Below, one piece after another: positions 16,396-25,346 of a stretch of 64,000 nt of DNA (position 1 is the stretch's first letter; every line of letters starts with the position of its first letter). The translations under genes were made by a program, and so were the position numbers. This DNA comes from Bradyrhizobium sp. SRS-191 (GTDB lineage: Bacteria; Pseudomonadota; Alphaproteobacteria; Rhizobiales; Xanthobacteraceae): the NCBI RefSeq assembly GCF_024586915.1, contig NZ_JANBVS010000010.1, forward strand, positions 186,001 through 250,000. The letters run 5' to 3'. The notes under the pieces are model-generated. The model was not told the DNA's origin, did no database searches, and saw only the letters and a list, made by a program, of their open reading frames with translations.

Positions 16396-19239
16396 GTGAC
16401 GGAGTATGACAACCAGGATTCAGCCATTGCTTTCGGACCATTCCGGCTGCGTCCGAAGTCGCGGCTGCTGGAAAAGAATGGCGCTCCGCTGCATCTCGGC
16501 GGCCGCGCGCTCGATATCCTGATCTGTCTTGCCGAACGCGCCGGTGAAGTCGTCGACAAGCGTGAGCTCGTCAAACGGGTGTGGGCCGATGTCAATGTGG
16601 ACGAAGGCAGCCTGCGGTTCCACATCGCCGCGCTGCGCAAGGCGCTCGGCGAAGGCGGCGAAGGCTCCCGCTACATCGTGAACGTGCCTGGACGCGGCTA
16701 TTGTTTCGCCGTGCCGCTATCGCGGCCGGCGCTGTCGCAGGCTCGACCGGCCGAAATCGCCTCGTCGGTCCGCCTCCTCCCCGCGCCCCTCGCCAGGATG
16801 ATCGGGCGGGACGATGCGGTTGAAAAGATCACGTCCGAGCTCTCCCTGCATCGGTTCGTCACCATTGTCGGTCCGGGCGGCATCGGCAAGACCTCGGTCG
16901 CTCTGGCCGTTGCGCATCGCCAGCTCCCCCTGTTCGACGGTCAAGTCAGCTTCGTCGATTTCGGCGCCGTGACCGATCCCAGGCTGGTGCCGGGCAGCAT
17001 CGCGAGCGCCCTCGGCCTGACCGTCAATTCCGAGGATCCGATACCGGGACTGCTGACATTCCTGCGCAGCCGGCACATGCTGCTGGTGTTCGACAGCTGC
17101 GAGCATCTCCTCGACGAGCTCGCGCCATTGGCCGAACGCCTGGTTCGCGAGGCGCCGAACCTGCACGTCCTGGCGACGAGTCGCGAATCCCTCCGCTCCG
17201 AGGGCGAGCGCGTCTATCGGCTGTTCCCGCTGGACTGTCCGCCACAACAGGACGGACTTGGCGTCGCCGAAATTCTCGCCTATCCCGCGAGCCAACTCTT
17301 CGTCGAGCGGATCGCCGAGAGCCTCAGCGAATTCGAGCTGAGCCAGGACGAGGCGCCTCTCGTTGCCGACATCTGCCGGCGTCTCGACGGCATCGCCCTG
17401 GCGATCGAGCTCGCCGCGGGCCGGGTCAACGCCTACGGAATCGCCGGAACCGCCGAACTCCTCGACAGCCGCTTCTCGCTGCTGTGGCGCGGGCGGCGCA
17501 CCGCAATCCCCCGGCACCAGACGCTGAGCGCGGCGCTCAGCTGGAGCTACGACCTGTTGCCACCGGTTGAAAGCGCCATGCTACGCGGCCTCTCGGTGTT
17601 CGTCGGCCCGTTCACGCTGGAGGCCGCGCTAGCTGTCGCATCATGCCAGGGCATCGACGAGCAGGAGGGCATGGAGGCGATCTCGAACCTGCTCTCCAAA
17701 TCCCTGATCGCGACCTCTCCCGCGCAGCGGCGGCTCCGGTATCGATTGCTCGATACCACCCGCGCTTTCGTGGCCGACAAGCTCGTCGAGCATGGAGAGG
17801 CGCCGCTTGTCGCGCGCGCTCACGCCGAATATTTCCGCGGCTTCCTGCGCGACATTTCGCTCAAGTCCAACGGCCTGCAGAGCGCAGGTGGATTTCTGCC
17901 CTACGCAGATCACCTGTCCAATGTGCGGGCCGCGCTGGCCTGGGGCTTCTCCGAGGAAGGCGACCGGGCCGTCGGCGTCGATCTGGCCGCGTCCGCGGCG
18001 CAGTTCTTCCTGGAGCTGACGCTGCTGACGGAGTGCTATCGCTGGACCCAGCAGGCGCTGGCGGCACTCGACACGGCGCCTGCGGACACCCGACAGGAGA
18101 TGACCCTGCAGGCCGCGCTCGGCGTCTCCGTGATGTTCACGCAGGGCAATACAGACGCGGTCCGGTCGGCCTTCACACGAAGCCTGCAGCTCGCCCGCGA
18201 GCTCGACGACCTGCATTGGCAGCTATGGCTGTTGCGCGGACTGCACATTTACCTGACCCGCGTCGGGGATTTTCACGGAGCGCTCGGAATCGGCTTGCAG
18301 GGCGAGAGCGTCGCCAGCCGGCTGAACGATCCGACCAGCACACTGAACGGCGAATGGATGCTAGGCGTGGCGCATCATTTGATCGGCCATCAGGACAAGG
18401 CCGTTCAGTTCTGTGAAAGCGCGATGGTGCACAACCCGGGCTCGCAGCGGTTGAACATCGGGCATCTCGGCTATGACGACCGCATCGTCGCGCTGGTCGC
18501 GCTGGCGCGCGGCCTCTGGCTTACCGGCCGCCCCGATCGCGCCATCGAGACGGCCCGGTACACCGTTCGCGAGGCGGAGCAGCTCGAACAGCCGCTGACG
18601 CTCGGCATTGCGCTGATCTGGACGATCTATGTGTTTCTGTGGGTCGGCGACTGCGCCAGCGCCGAGAGCATGATCGAGCGGCTCATCGACCACGCCGCCC
18701 GACACTTCCTCGGCCCTTACCACGCGGTCGGCGTCGGTCAGAAAGGCTTGCTTCTCCTGCAGCGCGGCGACGTCGACGGCGGCATCGAGCACCTGCGCCG
18801 CAGCCAGGCCACCCTGTATGCGACGCGGCACAGGATCATGACCACCGTCTTCGCCACAGCGCTGGCGGAAGGACTGGCGTCGCAAGGCAGGCTTGATGAA
18901 GCGCTGGCCACGGTCGACGAGGCGATCGCCCAGATCGGCGACCACGGCGAATCCTTCGACATGCCGGAGATGCTGCGGGTCAGGGGGGATATCCTGGCCC
19001 AGTTGGGGAACGACGCGGAGGCAGAGATCTGCCTTCAGAGCGCGCTCGACTTGTCACGCCGGCAATGCGCGATCGCGTGGGAATTGCGCGGAGCCTTGAG
19101 CCTCTGCGGCATCTGGCGGCGGACCGGACGTGGCGACGAGGCAAGCCGCATGCTGGAGCCCCTCGTGGCGCAGTTTCAGGAAGGGCTCACAAGCCGAGAT
19201 TTGGCACGTGCGACGGACTTCCTCGGCGCCATCAATTGA
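16396..19239 (+). CDS. winged-helix / NB-ARC-like ATPase / TPR-like transcriptional regulator (paralogue 2)
   Basis: A 947-residue close paralogue of the protein at 11923. The order is the same: winged helix at residues about 10-105, P-loop GPGGIGKT at exactly 159-166, LLVFDSCEH, LATSRES and CRRLDGIALAIELAAGR, then a long TPR-like helical tail. The N-terminal 110 residues are near-identical over long stretches (KSRLLEK, DEGSLRFHIAALRK, VNVPGRGYCF), while the tails differ more, as expected if each senses a different partner. The GTG start follows a weak GGGCGAGA site. It lies divergent from the small kinase, and the next gene downstream is a conserved unknown protein. Confidence 0.88.
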   Translation: MTEYDNQDSAIAFGPFRLRPKSRLLEKNGAPLHLGGRALDILICLAERAGEVVDKRELVKRVWADVNVDEGSLRFHIAALRKALGEGGEGSRYIVNVPGRGYCFAVPLSRPALSQARPAEIASSVRLLPAPLARMIGRDDAVEKITSELSLHRFVTIVGPGGIGKTSVALAVAHRQLPLFDGQVSFVDFGAVTDPRLVPGSIASALGLTVNSEDPIPGLLTFLRSRHMLLVFDSCEHLLDELAPLAERLVREAPNLHVLATSRESLRSEGERVYRLFPLDCPPQQDGLGVAEILAYPASQLFVERIAESLSEFELSQDEAPLVADICRRLDGIALAIELAAGRVNAYGIAGTAELLDSRFSLLWRGRRTAIPRHQTLSAALSWSYDLLPPVESAMLRGLSVFVGPFTLEAALAVASCQGIDEQEGMEAISNLLSKSLIATSPAQRRLRYRLLDTTRAFVADKLVEHGEAPLVARAHAEYFRGFLRDISLKSNGLQSAGGFLPYADHLSNVRAALAWGFSEEGDRAVGVDLAASAAQFFLELTLLTECYRWTQQALAALDTAPADTRQEMTLQAALGVSVMFTQGNTDAVRSAFTRSLQLARELDDLHWQLWLLRGLHIYLTRVGDFHGALGIGLQGESVASRLNDPTSTLNGEWMLGVAHHLIGHQDKAVQFCESAMVHNPGSQRLNIGHLGYDDRIVALVALARGLWLTGRPDRAIETARYTVREAEQLEQPLTLGIALIWTIYVFLWVGDCASAESMIERLIDHAARHFLGPYHAVGVGQKGLLLLQRGDVDGGIEHLRRSQATLYATRHRIMTTVFATALAEGLASQGRLDEALATVDEAIAQIGDHGESFDMPEMLRVRGDILAQLGNDAEAEICLQSALDLSRRQCAIAWELRGALSLCGIWRRTGRGDEASRMLEPLVAQFQEGLTSRDLARATDFLGAIN

Positions 19240-19354
19240 TGGAGATCGTCATACGCCAAGCTCCCGCGTCGAGCTCTTGCAACTCCTAACATATTTTAAC
19301 ACGCCAAGCCGTCAATGCACCGCCATGGTGGGTCCGCTTCCGGGTGGACAAGAC

Positions 19355-20059
19355 ATGGCTCTTCTTGACGAAGTCATCGATGCGAATGGCGGCATCGCAC
19401 GCTGGAACAGCCTGAGCCGGTTCACGCTGCATCTTTCCGTCGGTGGGACGCTGTTCTCGAGCGCAGGACATGCCCGCGAATTCAAGGACGTCATCGCGGA
19501 GGGATCAACACGGGCACAGTCCGTCCGCTTCACCGGAATCACCGGCGGCGAGCAGTCGGGCTCGTTTCAGCCGGACGCGATCACCATCGAAAGCGTCGAT
19601 GGCGAGGTCCTGCAGACCTGGAACAACCCCAGCCTCGCATTTGACGCCGGCCCGCAGGCTCTGGCGGACGAACTGCATCTGATCTTCTTCTGCGGCGTCA
19701 CGATCTGGAACTATTTGACCACGCCCTTTCTCCTCGCGCGTCCCGATGTCGTCGTCGAGGAACTGCCGCCGTGGCAGGAAGGCGTCGAAACCTGGCGGCG
19801 CCTGCGTGCACAATTGCCGCCCACCCTTGTCACCTTTGCAGGCGAGCAGATCTTTTACTTCGACGAGAATGCCCTGCAACGCCGGACCGATCACGATCTT
19901 CTTGGCATGACCGTCGCGCATTCCTCGTGGGCCCATGAGAGCTTCGGCGGCGTTCTGGTGCCAACCCTGCGCCGCTCGCAGACCCGTCAGCCCGATGGAA
20001 CCGTGAACGCCAGGCCTGTTCTGATGGACGTCGAGATATTCGACGCCTCTTTCGAGTAG
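19355..20059 (+). CDS. conserved hypothetical protein
   Basis: A 234-residue protein of unknown function. It opens with LLDEVIDANGGIARWNSLSRFTLHLSVGG, which resembles the start of periplasmic LolA-like or 'outer-membrane lipoprotein-sorting' helix-plus-sheet folds, but no signal peptide is present. Aromatic, acidic segments follow (FFCGVTIWNYLTTPFLLARP, AGEQIFYFDENALQRRTD). I recall similar rhizobial hypothetical proteins but no assigned role. Two in-frame ATGs exist: 19355 has a GGGTGG site about eight bases upstream, and 19325 would add ten residues. It sits 115 bp after regulator paralogue 2, in the same direction. Confidence 0.75.
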   Translation: MALLDEVIDANGGIARWNSLSRFTLHLSVGGTLFSSAGHAREFKDVIAEGSTRAQSVRFTGITGGEQSGSFQPDAITIESVDGEVLQTWNNPSLAFDAGPQALADELHLIFFCGVTIWNYLTTPFLLARPDVVVEELPPWQEGVETWRRLRAQLPPTLVTFAGEQIFYFDENALQRRTDHDLLGMTVAHSSWAHESFGGVLVPTLRRSQTRQPDGTVNARPVLMDVEIFDASFE

Positions 20060-20115
20060 CGGTCGCAAGACAAGCGTGTGGTCCTGGGGCTGATCCAACT
20101 CGATCCGCCTTTGCT

Positions 20116-20127
20116 GGTCAGCTGACC
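20116..20127. promoter_or_regulatory. 12-bp perfect palindrome upstream of the MOSC/reductase gene
   Basis: GGTCAGCTGACC is a perfect dyad ending 28 bases before the ATG at 20156. It could be an operator for a dimeric repressor or activator of the redox gene pair. No second copy was noticed elsewhere in the window. Confidence 0.25.
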
Positions 20128-20155
20128 TGGATTTGCGACGTGGGAGAGAAACCTC

Positions 20156-21913
20156 ATGGGACGCGTGCTATCGGTGAATGTCGGCTTGCCATGTGACATC
20201 CCCTGGCAAGGCAAGACGGTCCATACTGGCATTTGGAAAGCGCCGGTGAGTGGACCGCGCAAGGTCCGCCGCCTCAATATTGACGGCGATGGACAGGGAG
20301 ACCTGGCGGGCCACGGCGGCGAGCAACGGGCCGTGCTGGTGTATCAGCACGAATCCTACCAGTATTGGCAGAAGCAGCTGGGTCGCGCCGACCTGACTTA
20401 CGGGCAGTTCGGCGAAAATCTGACCGTCGACGGCCTGCCGGATGCTGAAGTGTGCATCGGAGACCGCTACCGGATCGGCAGCGCTGTGTTCGAGGTGACG
20501 CAGCCTCGGGTGACGTGTTACCGGGTCGGCATCCGAACGAACGAGCCCGACATGGCCGCGCTGCTGGTGAAGCACGGCAGGCCCGGCTTCTATTTTCGTG
20601 TGCTGGAAGAAGGTGACGTCGAAGCCGGCGACGAGATCGCGCTGATCGCTTCCGGGCCCGAGCGCATGACCGTCTCCGAGATCGACGCCCTGCTCTATCT
20701 GCCAGGTCACCCTCACGAACAGCTGCAGCGTGCCCTGCGCATTCCGGCGCTGAGCGCAGGTTGGCGCCGTTCCTTCGCGGCATTACTCAGCCAGGACGAG
20801 CGTGGTGGCGCATCGGGAAACGTTGGACTGAGTCCCCCATCCGGCCCAGCGCCGGCATGGTCCGGGTTTCGCTCCTTCCGCGTGGCGCGCAAAGTGCACG
20901 AGAGCGACGATGTCACCTCGCTGTTGCTTGCGCCAGCTGATGGTCAGCCCGTCGCCACCGCCCTCCCCGGACAATTCATTGTCGTGCGCCTCGGAACGCC
21001 ATCCGAAACCGGGCTCATGCGGAGTTATTCGCTGTCGGGACAGCCAAACGCCGCAGTCTACCGCATCAGCGTCAAGCGCGAACCGCATGGTGCAGCCGGC
21101 ACCTACATCGACAACCAACTCGATGCCGGCGACATCGTGCAGGCAAGTGCGGCGCGCGGCAGTTTCACGCTGCGCCCGGGTGACGCGCCCGTTATTCTCC
21201 TCAGCGCAGGAATTGGCGTGACTCCAGTGCTCGCGATGCTCCACGCGCTAGCCGCCGAAGCTTTGACCAGAGAGGTCTGGTGGTTGCACGGGACCCGCAA
21301 CGGCCGGGAGCATGCGTTTGCCGCCGAGAGCCGCGAGCTGCTCGCGACGCTCCCGCATCATCACAGCTACATCTTCTACAGCGCGCCAGAGGCTGGAGAT
21401 CGACTCGCGTCCGATTTCGACGCTGCAGGCCGGCTGAACGCGCAGGCCCTCACCGAACTCGGCGTTCCCCTCCATGGCAATTTCTACATCTGCGGGCCGT
21501 CGACCTTCATGAGCGACTTGACCGCCGGCCTGGCCGCGCTGGGCGTCTCGCCTGACCGCATCCATACCGAGCTGTTCGGAACCGGCCCATCGATTTCACC
21601 CGGCATCGCCGCGTCGCCGCGCAAGGCGCCGCACCTGCCGGCAGGGCCGACAGGTGCGGGACCGGTGGTGTCGTTCGCCCGGAGCGGTCTCAATGTTCGC
21701 TGGAGTTCGTCCTACAAGACGTTGCTAGAGCTCGCTGAGGCCTGTGACGTGCCTGTGCGATGGTCTTGTCGAGCCGGCGTATGCCACACCTGCGAGACCG
21801 GGCTGGTGGCAGGAGCGGTGGACTATCAGCCGGCTCCCGCCGATGCCCCGACGGACGGCAACGTGCTGATCTGCTGCGCTCGTCCCCAGGGCGACATCGT
21901 GATCGATCTGTGA
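20156..21913 (+). CDS. MOSC / FAD-NAD(P)H reductase / plant-type 2Fe-2S ferredoxin fusion protein
   Basis: A 585-residue three-domain protein. Residues about 1-210 are a YiiM-like MOSC domain (GDGQGDLAGHGGEQRAVLVY, YGQFGENLTVDG, and the CYRVGIR segment whose cysteine may bind molybdenum cofactor). Residues about 240-480 are a phthalate-dioxygenase-reductase-like flavin module (GLMRSYSLSG for flavin, LSAGIGVTPVLAML for the pyridine nucleotide). The C-terminus is a ferredoxin with cysteines spaced CRAGVCHTC and a later CC. It probably carries electrons from NAD(P)H through flavin and 2Fe-2S to a MOSC-held molybdenum site or an outside oxygenase. YiiM-type MOSC proteins reduce N-hydroxylated bases. 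The redoxin gene follows at 38 bp. Confidence 0.92.
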   Translation: MGRVLSVNVGLPCDIPWQGKTVHTGIWKAPVSGPRKVRRLNIDGDGQGDLAGHGGEQRAVLVYQHESYQYWQKQLGRADLTYGQFGENLTVDGLPDAEVCIGDRYRIGSAVFEVTQPRVTCYRVGIRTNEPDMAALLVKHGRPGFYFRVLEEGDVEAGDEIALIASGPERMTVSEIDALLYLPGHPHEQLQRALRIPALSAGWRRSFAALLSQDERGGASGNVGLSPPSGPAPAWSGFRSFRVARKVHESDDVTSLLLAPADGQPVATALPGQFIVVRLGTPSETGLMRSYSLSGQPNAAVYRISVKREPHGAAGTYIDNQLDAGDIVQASAARGSFTLRPGDAPVILLSAGIGVTPVLAMLHALAAEALTREVWWLHGTRNGREHAFAAESRELLATLPHHHSYIFYSAPEAGDRLASDFDAAGRLNAQALTELGVPLHGNFYICGPSTFMSDLTAGLAALGVSPDRIHTELFGTGPSISPGIAASPRKAPHLPAGPTGAGPVVSFARSGLNVRWSSSYKTLLELAEACDVPVRWSCRAGVCHTCETGLVAGAVDYQPAPADAPTDGNVLICCARPQGDIVIDL

Positions 21914-21950
21914 TGGCCGCGGTTTCATGAAACCGTAAAGGAGACGTCAA

Positions 21951-22547
21951 ATGCGATCCGACATGACACAAGGAGCCATCTTCCCGGACTACGAGCTTAG
22001 CGACCACACAGGGACGCATCGAAAGCTGTCCGAGTTGCAGGGACAGGATCCGATGGTCGTCGTGCTCGGTCGCGGCGGCTTCTGTCCGAAAGATCGCCGT
22101 CAGGCCGAGGGATTGCTAGAGCTCCACCGTGAGATGGAGGTCGGCTATTGCAGGCTGGTCACAATCACGACCGACAACATCACCCAGACGGCCGAATGTC
22201 GCAGCGGCGTCGGAGCGCACTGGCCGTTTCTGTCCGACACACGGCGGATCGTGCAGAAGGACCTCGACATCGCCGAGTACACCGATCCCGTCCATAACCC
22301 GATGATCCCGCACGTCGTGGTGCTGGAGCCGAGCCGTATCATTCACAAGATCTACAACGGCTACTGGTTCTTCGGACGTCCCACCATCGAAGAACTCCGG
22401 CAGGACCTGCGAGCCGTCAGCAGGAAATGCAGACCGGACTGGGACATCACCACGCCGGAACTGAGAGCGGCATGGCAGCAGGGTCGAAAGGATCTGTTCC
22501 ATCCGTACGGCCGAGCCTCCACCCTCTCCCAGGGCGAACAGAATTAG
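21951..22547 (+). CDS. redoxin/AhpC-TSA-like peroxiredoxin family protein
   Basis: A 198-residue thioredoxin-fold protein. It begins with the peroxiredoxin opening (GAIFPDYELSDHTGTHRKLSEL), and the GRGGFCPKDR motif holds a single cysteine at the peroxidatic position, in place of the usual PxxxTxxC. HVVVLEPSRIIHKIYNGYWFFGRP marks the core sheet, and the conserved RPTIEELRQDLRAV helix closes the fold. The FCPKDR variant is typical of uncharacterised redoxins near flavoproteins. An AAAGGAGACGTCAA site precedes the ATG. The short gap after the MOSC/reductase gene suggests one transcript and a joint role in redox defence. Confidence 0.82.
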   Translation: MRSDMTQGAIFPDYELSDHTGTHRKLSELQGQDPMVVVLGRGGFCPKDRRQAEGLLELHREMEVGYCRLVTITTDNITQTAECRSGVGAHWPFLSDTRRIVQKDLDIAEYTDPVHNPMIPHVVVLEPSRIIHKIYNGYWFFGRPTIEELRQDLRAVSRKCRPDWDITTPELRAAWQQGRKDLFHPYGRASTLSQGEQN

Positions 22548-22771
22548 GGGGACCACGATAGCAGTTCGCCTATCCGGATTACCACGGTTCACCCGAAGCC
22601 CGTAACGCCGTTTGACAAGGATCGACCGGCGGCCGCCCGCACAATTCTCAAAGCCGGCTCGGCACACTTGAGCTATCGCAAGGCGCTTTCTGTCGAATTC
22701 AGGAAAGGTGTGTTTCGTACTCGAACAGACGTCGTGCGGCCGGTGATGGCCTCGAATAGCTCGGTATTGTG

Positions 22772-22927
22772 ATGACGATGAAGATCCTGACTGACGCCGA
22801 ATCTGCCCTCAAGGAGGTCGAGCGCGATAGCAACAGGTTGCGATCGAAGGAGCTCCGTAAGGCGATCCAGCAACAAATCGACGAGCAACGAGAGGCCATC
22901 AAGGCGCTGCGCCGACTTTACAACTAG
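22772..22927 (+). CDS. small hypothetical protein, helical
   Basis: A 51-residue frame from ATG 22772 (an in-frame GTG lies immediately upstream) to TAG 22927. The product is strongly charged and helix-favouring (LKEVERDSNRLRSKELRKAI, then QQIDEQREAIKALRRLYN), with third-position GC bias typical of coding DNA here and a coiled-coil-like rhythm. No ribosome binding site is obvious. It lies convergent with the Dps gene. The opposite strand also has an open frame, so this could be chance. Confidence 0.4.
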   Translation: MTMKILTDAESALKEVERDSNRLRSKELRKAIQQQIDEQREAIKALRRLYN

Positions 22928-22986
22928 CCGGTAGCGCCGCTTGGTGTGGCCGCAGCCTTCTCGCTTCGGTTGGCTGCGGTCTGGCG

Positions 22987-23517
22987 CTAGCCGGCGGGCG
23001 ATTGTGATCGGCGGCTGCTCTCGAACAAGAACCAGACCCGGCCTTCGGCTTCGTCGATCCACGGTTCGAGCAGGCTGGCGCTCGCGACGTCCCGGTGCTC
23101 CTCGCAGAGCTGGTGGACCTCCCGCATCCGGGCGATCAGCTGCATGTTGTCGTCGCGCAACTCCGCGAGCATGTCGAGCGGCGTCACATACTCCGCATCG
23201 TTGTCGATGACCCGCTGCAATCGCGAGACATGCCCGATGGATTTGATGGTCGTTCCGCCGACCTTGCGCACGCGCTCCGCGATGGCGTCCGTCGTCGCGA
23301 GGATTTGAGCACCTTGATCGTCCAGCATCAGGTGATGATCGCGGAAGTGCGGCCCCGATGCATGCCAGTGGAAGTTCTTGGTCTTCAGGTAAAGCGCCAG
23401 CATGTCCGCCAGCAGCGCGGTCAACGCGCCTGAGACGTCGCGCACAGCATCTGCACCCAGGCCGCTTGGCGTCTGCAGCGGTGCGACCCGGCGTGTCTTC
23501 GCTTCTCCAACATCCAT
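22987..23517 (-). CDS. dps: Dps family DNA-binding, iron-storing protein
   Basis: A 176-residue ferritin-like miniferritin. The ferroxidase segment KTKNFHWHASGPHFRDHH and the following LDDQGAQILATTDAIAERVR helix carry the conserved His, Asp and Glu ligands, and TIKSIGHVSRL continues the family pattern. Dps dodecamers oxidise Fe(II) with peroxide and coat DNA. The N-terminal tail (EAKTRRVAPLQTPSG) is basic. The longer frame adds nine residues, but ATG 23517 has a GGGAGAGATC site and starts MDVGEAKTRR. Its neighbours (redoxin, MOSC/reductase, DUF6130) fit a stress block. Confidence 0.93.
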   Translation of the reverse strand: MDVGEAKTRRVAPLQTPSGLGADAVRDVSGALTALLADMLALYLKTKNFHWHASGPHFRDHHLMLDDQGAQILATTDAIAERVRKVGGTTIKSIGHVSRLQRVIDNDAEYVTPLDMLAELRDDNMQLIARMREVHQLCEEHRDVASASLLEPWIDEAEGRVWFLFESSRRSQSPAG

Positions 23518-23616
23518 TTTCGATCTCTCCCACCTTGTGTCCACGACTCCGTGAAATCAACCGTCTCACCCGGGACGACAGAGCGATAGGATGAACGTCC
23601 GGTCTCTCGGCCAATC

Positions 23617-24048
23617 TCACGCCGGTATTGTGAATCGCACCGTTTGACGGTCGATCACGCGGTGAGTCGGGTCTGCCAGTTCGAACAGGATCCGGTGCGG
23701 GCCCGGAGCAAGCCCCACGACGACAACGGTTTCGCCGGATGCGTCGATGAAGTGCCAGCTCGCATCGTCCACCGTGATGTGCACGTGTCCGACCCTCGGC
23801 GACACGTCCAAGGCGCCGGCGCCGAACACCGGCAGCACCCGCAGGTTTTCCGTCCGATATTGGATGAAGACCCGTCCCGCCTTGAGCGGCTCTGCGAGCG
23901 GCGGATCGACGATCAGCCTGGGGGGCGCTTCATGATCAAGGGCGAGCAAAGCCGACGGACCGCGAACATCGCGAGCCGTCGCCGCATGGAGCGTCACCTC
24001 CAGCCCATTGCCGGCCGGCTTGGCGTCCATATCGAAAGAGGCGTCCAT
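23617..24048 (-). CDS. DUF6130 family protein
   Basis: A 143-residue protein that I recognise, without certainty, as the DUF6130 type. Its core holds RLIVDPPLAEPLKAGRVFIQ, YRTENLRVLPVFGAGALDVS and RVGHVHITVDDASWHFIDA, followed by a GPHRILFELADPTHRVID segment. It has the look of an Ig-like or cupredoxin-like beta sandwich. Exported homologues usually carry a signal peptide; none is seen here. ATG 24048 has an AAGGAG site eight bases upstream, preferred over the longer frame from 24135. It lies about 100 bp upstream of dps on the same strand, so co-transcription is likely. Function unknown. Confidence 0.78.
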   Translation of the reverse strand: MDASFDMDAKPAGNGLEVTLHAATARDVRGPSALLALDHEAPPRLIVDPPLAEPLKAGRVFIQYRTENLRVLPVFGAGALDVSPRVGHVHITVDDASWHFIDASGETVVVVGLAPGPHRILFELADPTHRVIDRQTVRFTIPA

Positions 24049-24178
24049 GATGGATCTCCTTGCGTGAGGTGAGGTGAGGTGGTCCGGCGCCGAAACGACG
24101 CTTACGTCGTCTTGCACCGGGGAGGCGCAGTGCAAACCTGGCGCTGCGCCTCCAAGGCACGAACGAGTGCGGCGATCG

Positions 24179-25168
24179 TCAGGTGCCTGGCAGTTTTCGT
24201 TCGAGAAAGCTACGGATCAAGGGAACCATTTCGTCCGCTTTGTCCTCGAGTGCGAAGTGGCCGGTGTCGATCAGATGCAGCTCGGCATCTGGCAGGTCAC
24301 GCAGATAAGGACCCGCGCCATCTGCCGGGAAGATGAAGTCGTTCTTGCCCCAGACGATCAGGGTCGGAGGCTTGCGTTCCCGGAAGAACGCCTGAAATTG
24401 CGGATAGAGCGGAACGTTCGATCCGTAGTCATAGAAGAGGTCGAGTTGGATATCCATGTTGCCCGGACGATCCAGCAACGTCTGATCGTGCAGTATGCTA
24501 TCCGGATCGATCCGGCTGACGTCGCTCATCCCGTCAGTGTACTGGAATTTCGTGGTCTCCAGCTTCATCAGGACTTCCAGCGCTTTGCGGTGGGCCGCTG
24601 ATCCGTCGGCCCAGTAGGCCTTGATCGGATCCCAGAACGTCTTGAGCCCCTCCTCATAGGCATTGCCGTTCTGGATGATCAGCGCGCTCACCCGTTCCGG
24701 ATGCTTCAGCGCGAGCCGATAGCCGACCGGTGCGCCGTAGTCCATGACATACATCGCGTAGCTCTTGACGTCGAGTTTACCCAGCAGGCCGTCCATCAGG
24801 TCGGCGAAGTGAGCGAACGTATAGGCGAACGCCTTGTGGTCGGGAGCTGCGCTCTGGCCGAAGCCCGGATAATCCGGCGCGATCACATGGTAACGCGACG
24901 CCAGCTGTGGGATCAGGTTGCGGAACATGTGCGACGATGTCGGAAATCCGTGCAGGAGCAAAACGACCGGAGCATCCGCAGGCCCAGCTTCGCGATAGAA
25001 GATGTCGACGTCGTCGATCTTCACCGTCCGATAATGAGTGACCGGGATCGGGCTCGAGCTCGCATCGATGGCCTGCCCCGGTCCGGACACCGCCGCCGGG
25101 ATTGGCGAAAGTGCAGCAATGGCTGCGGCCAGAGCCGCGATCTTGAAATATCGTAACAGTCGGGTCAT
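24179..25168 (-). CDS. exported alpha/beta hydrolase, haloalkane dehalogenase/epoxide hydrolase type
   Basis: A 329-residue hydrolase with an N-terminal signal (LLRYFKIAALAAAIAALSP, then PIPAAVSG). The oxyanion region LLLHGFPTSSHMF is typical of the dehalogenase/epoxide hydrolase branch. The nucleophile elbow reads VMDYGAPVGY, an Asp rather than Ser nucleophile, which agrees with that branch. The acid and base are likely in VWGKNDFIFP and DTGHFALED. An AGGAGGAGCAGAC site precedes ATG 25168. The enzyme probably cleaves carbon-halogen or epoxide bonds in the periplasm. It is followed downstream by DUF6130 and dps on the same strand. Confidence 0.88.
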   Translation of the reverse strand: MTRLLRYFKIAALAAAIAALSPIPAAVSGPGQAIDASSSPIPVTHYRTVKIDDVDIFYREAGPADAPVVLLLHGFPTSSHMFRNLIPQLASRYHVIAPDYPGFGQSAAPDHKAFAYTFAHFADLMDGLLGKLDVKSYAMYVMDYGAPVGYRLALKHPERVSALIIQNGNAYEEGLKTFWDPIKAYWADGSAAHRKALEVLMKLETTKFQYTDGMSDVSRIDPDSILHDQTLLDRPGNMDIQLDLFYDYGSNVPLYPQFQAFFRERKPPTLIVWGKNDFIFPADGAGPYLRDLPDAELHLIDTGHFALEDKADEMVPLIRSFLERKLPGT

Positions 25169-25346
25169 GTCTGCTCCTCCTAGATTTTTCGCTTCCGAGA
25201 CTTCGCCGGCGAGAGATCGAGCAGCCGCCAAAGCCGGAAACGCATATCATCGTCCCCACCCCTGCGCGCTGTTTGCCAAATGTCCGCCGATGTAGGACAG
25301 GCTCTGACAGCCGGCCGGCGCCCGCCTGGCGCCGGCCCATGAGCCG

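Noticed and set aside
22673..23620. 315-codon minus-strand frame over the dps region
   Set aside because: It overlaps dps in a different frame and shows Arg-rich shadow composition.
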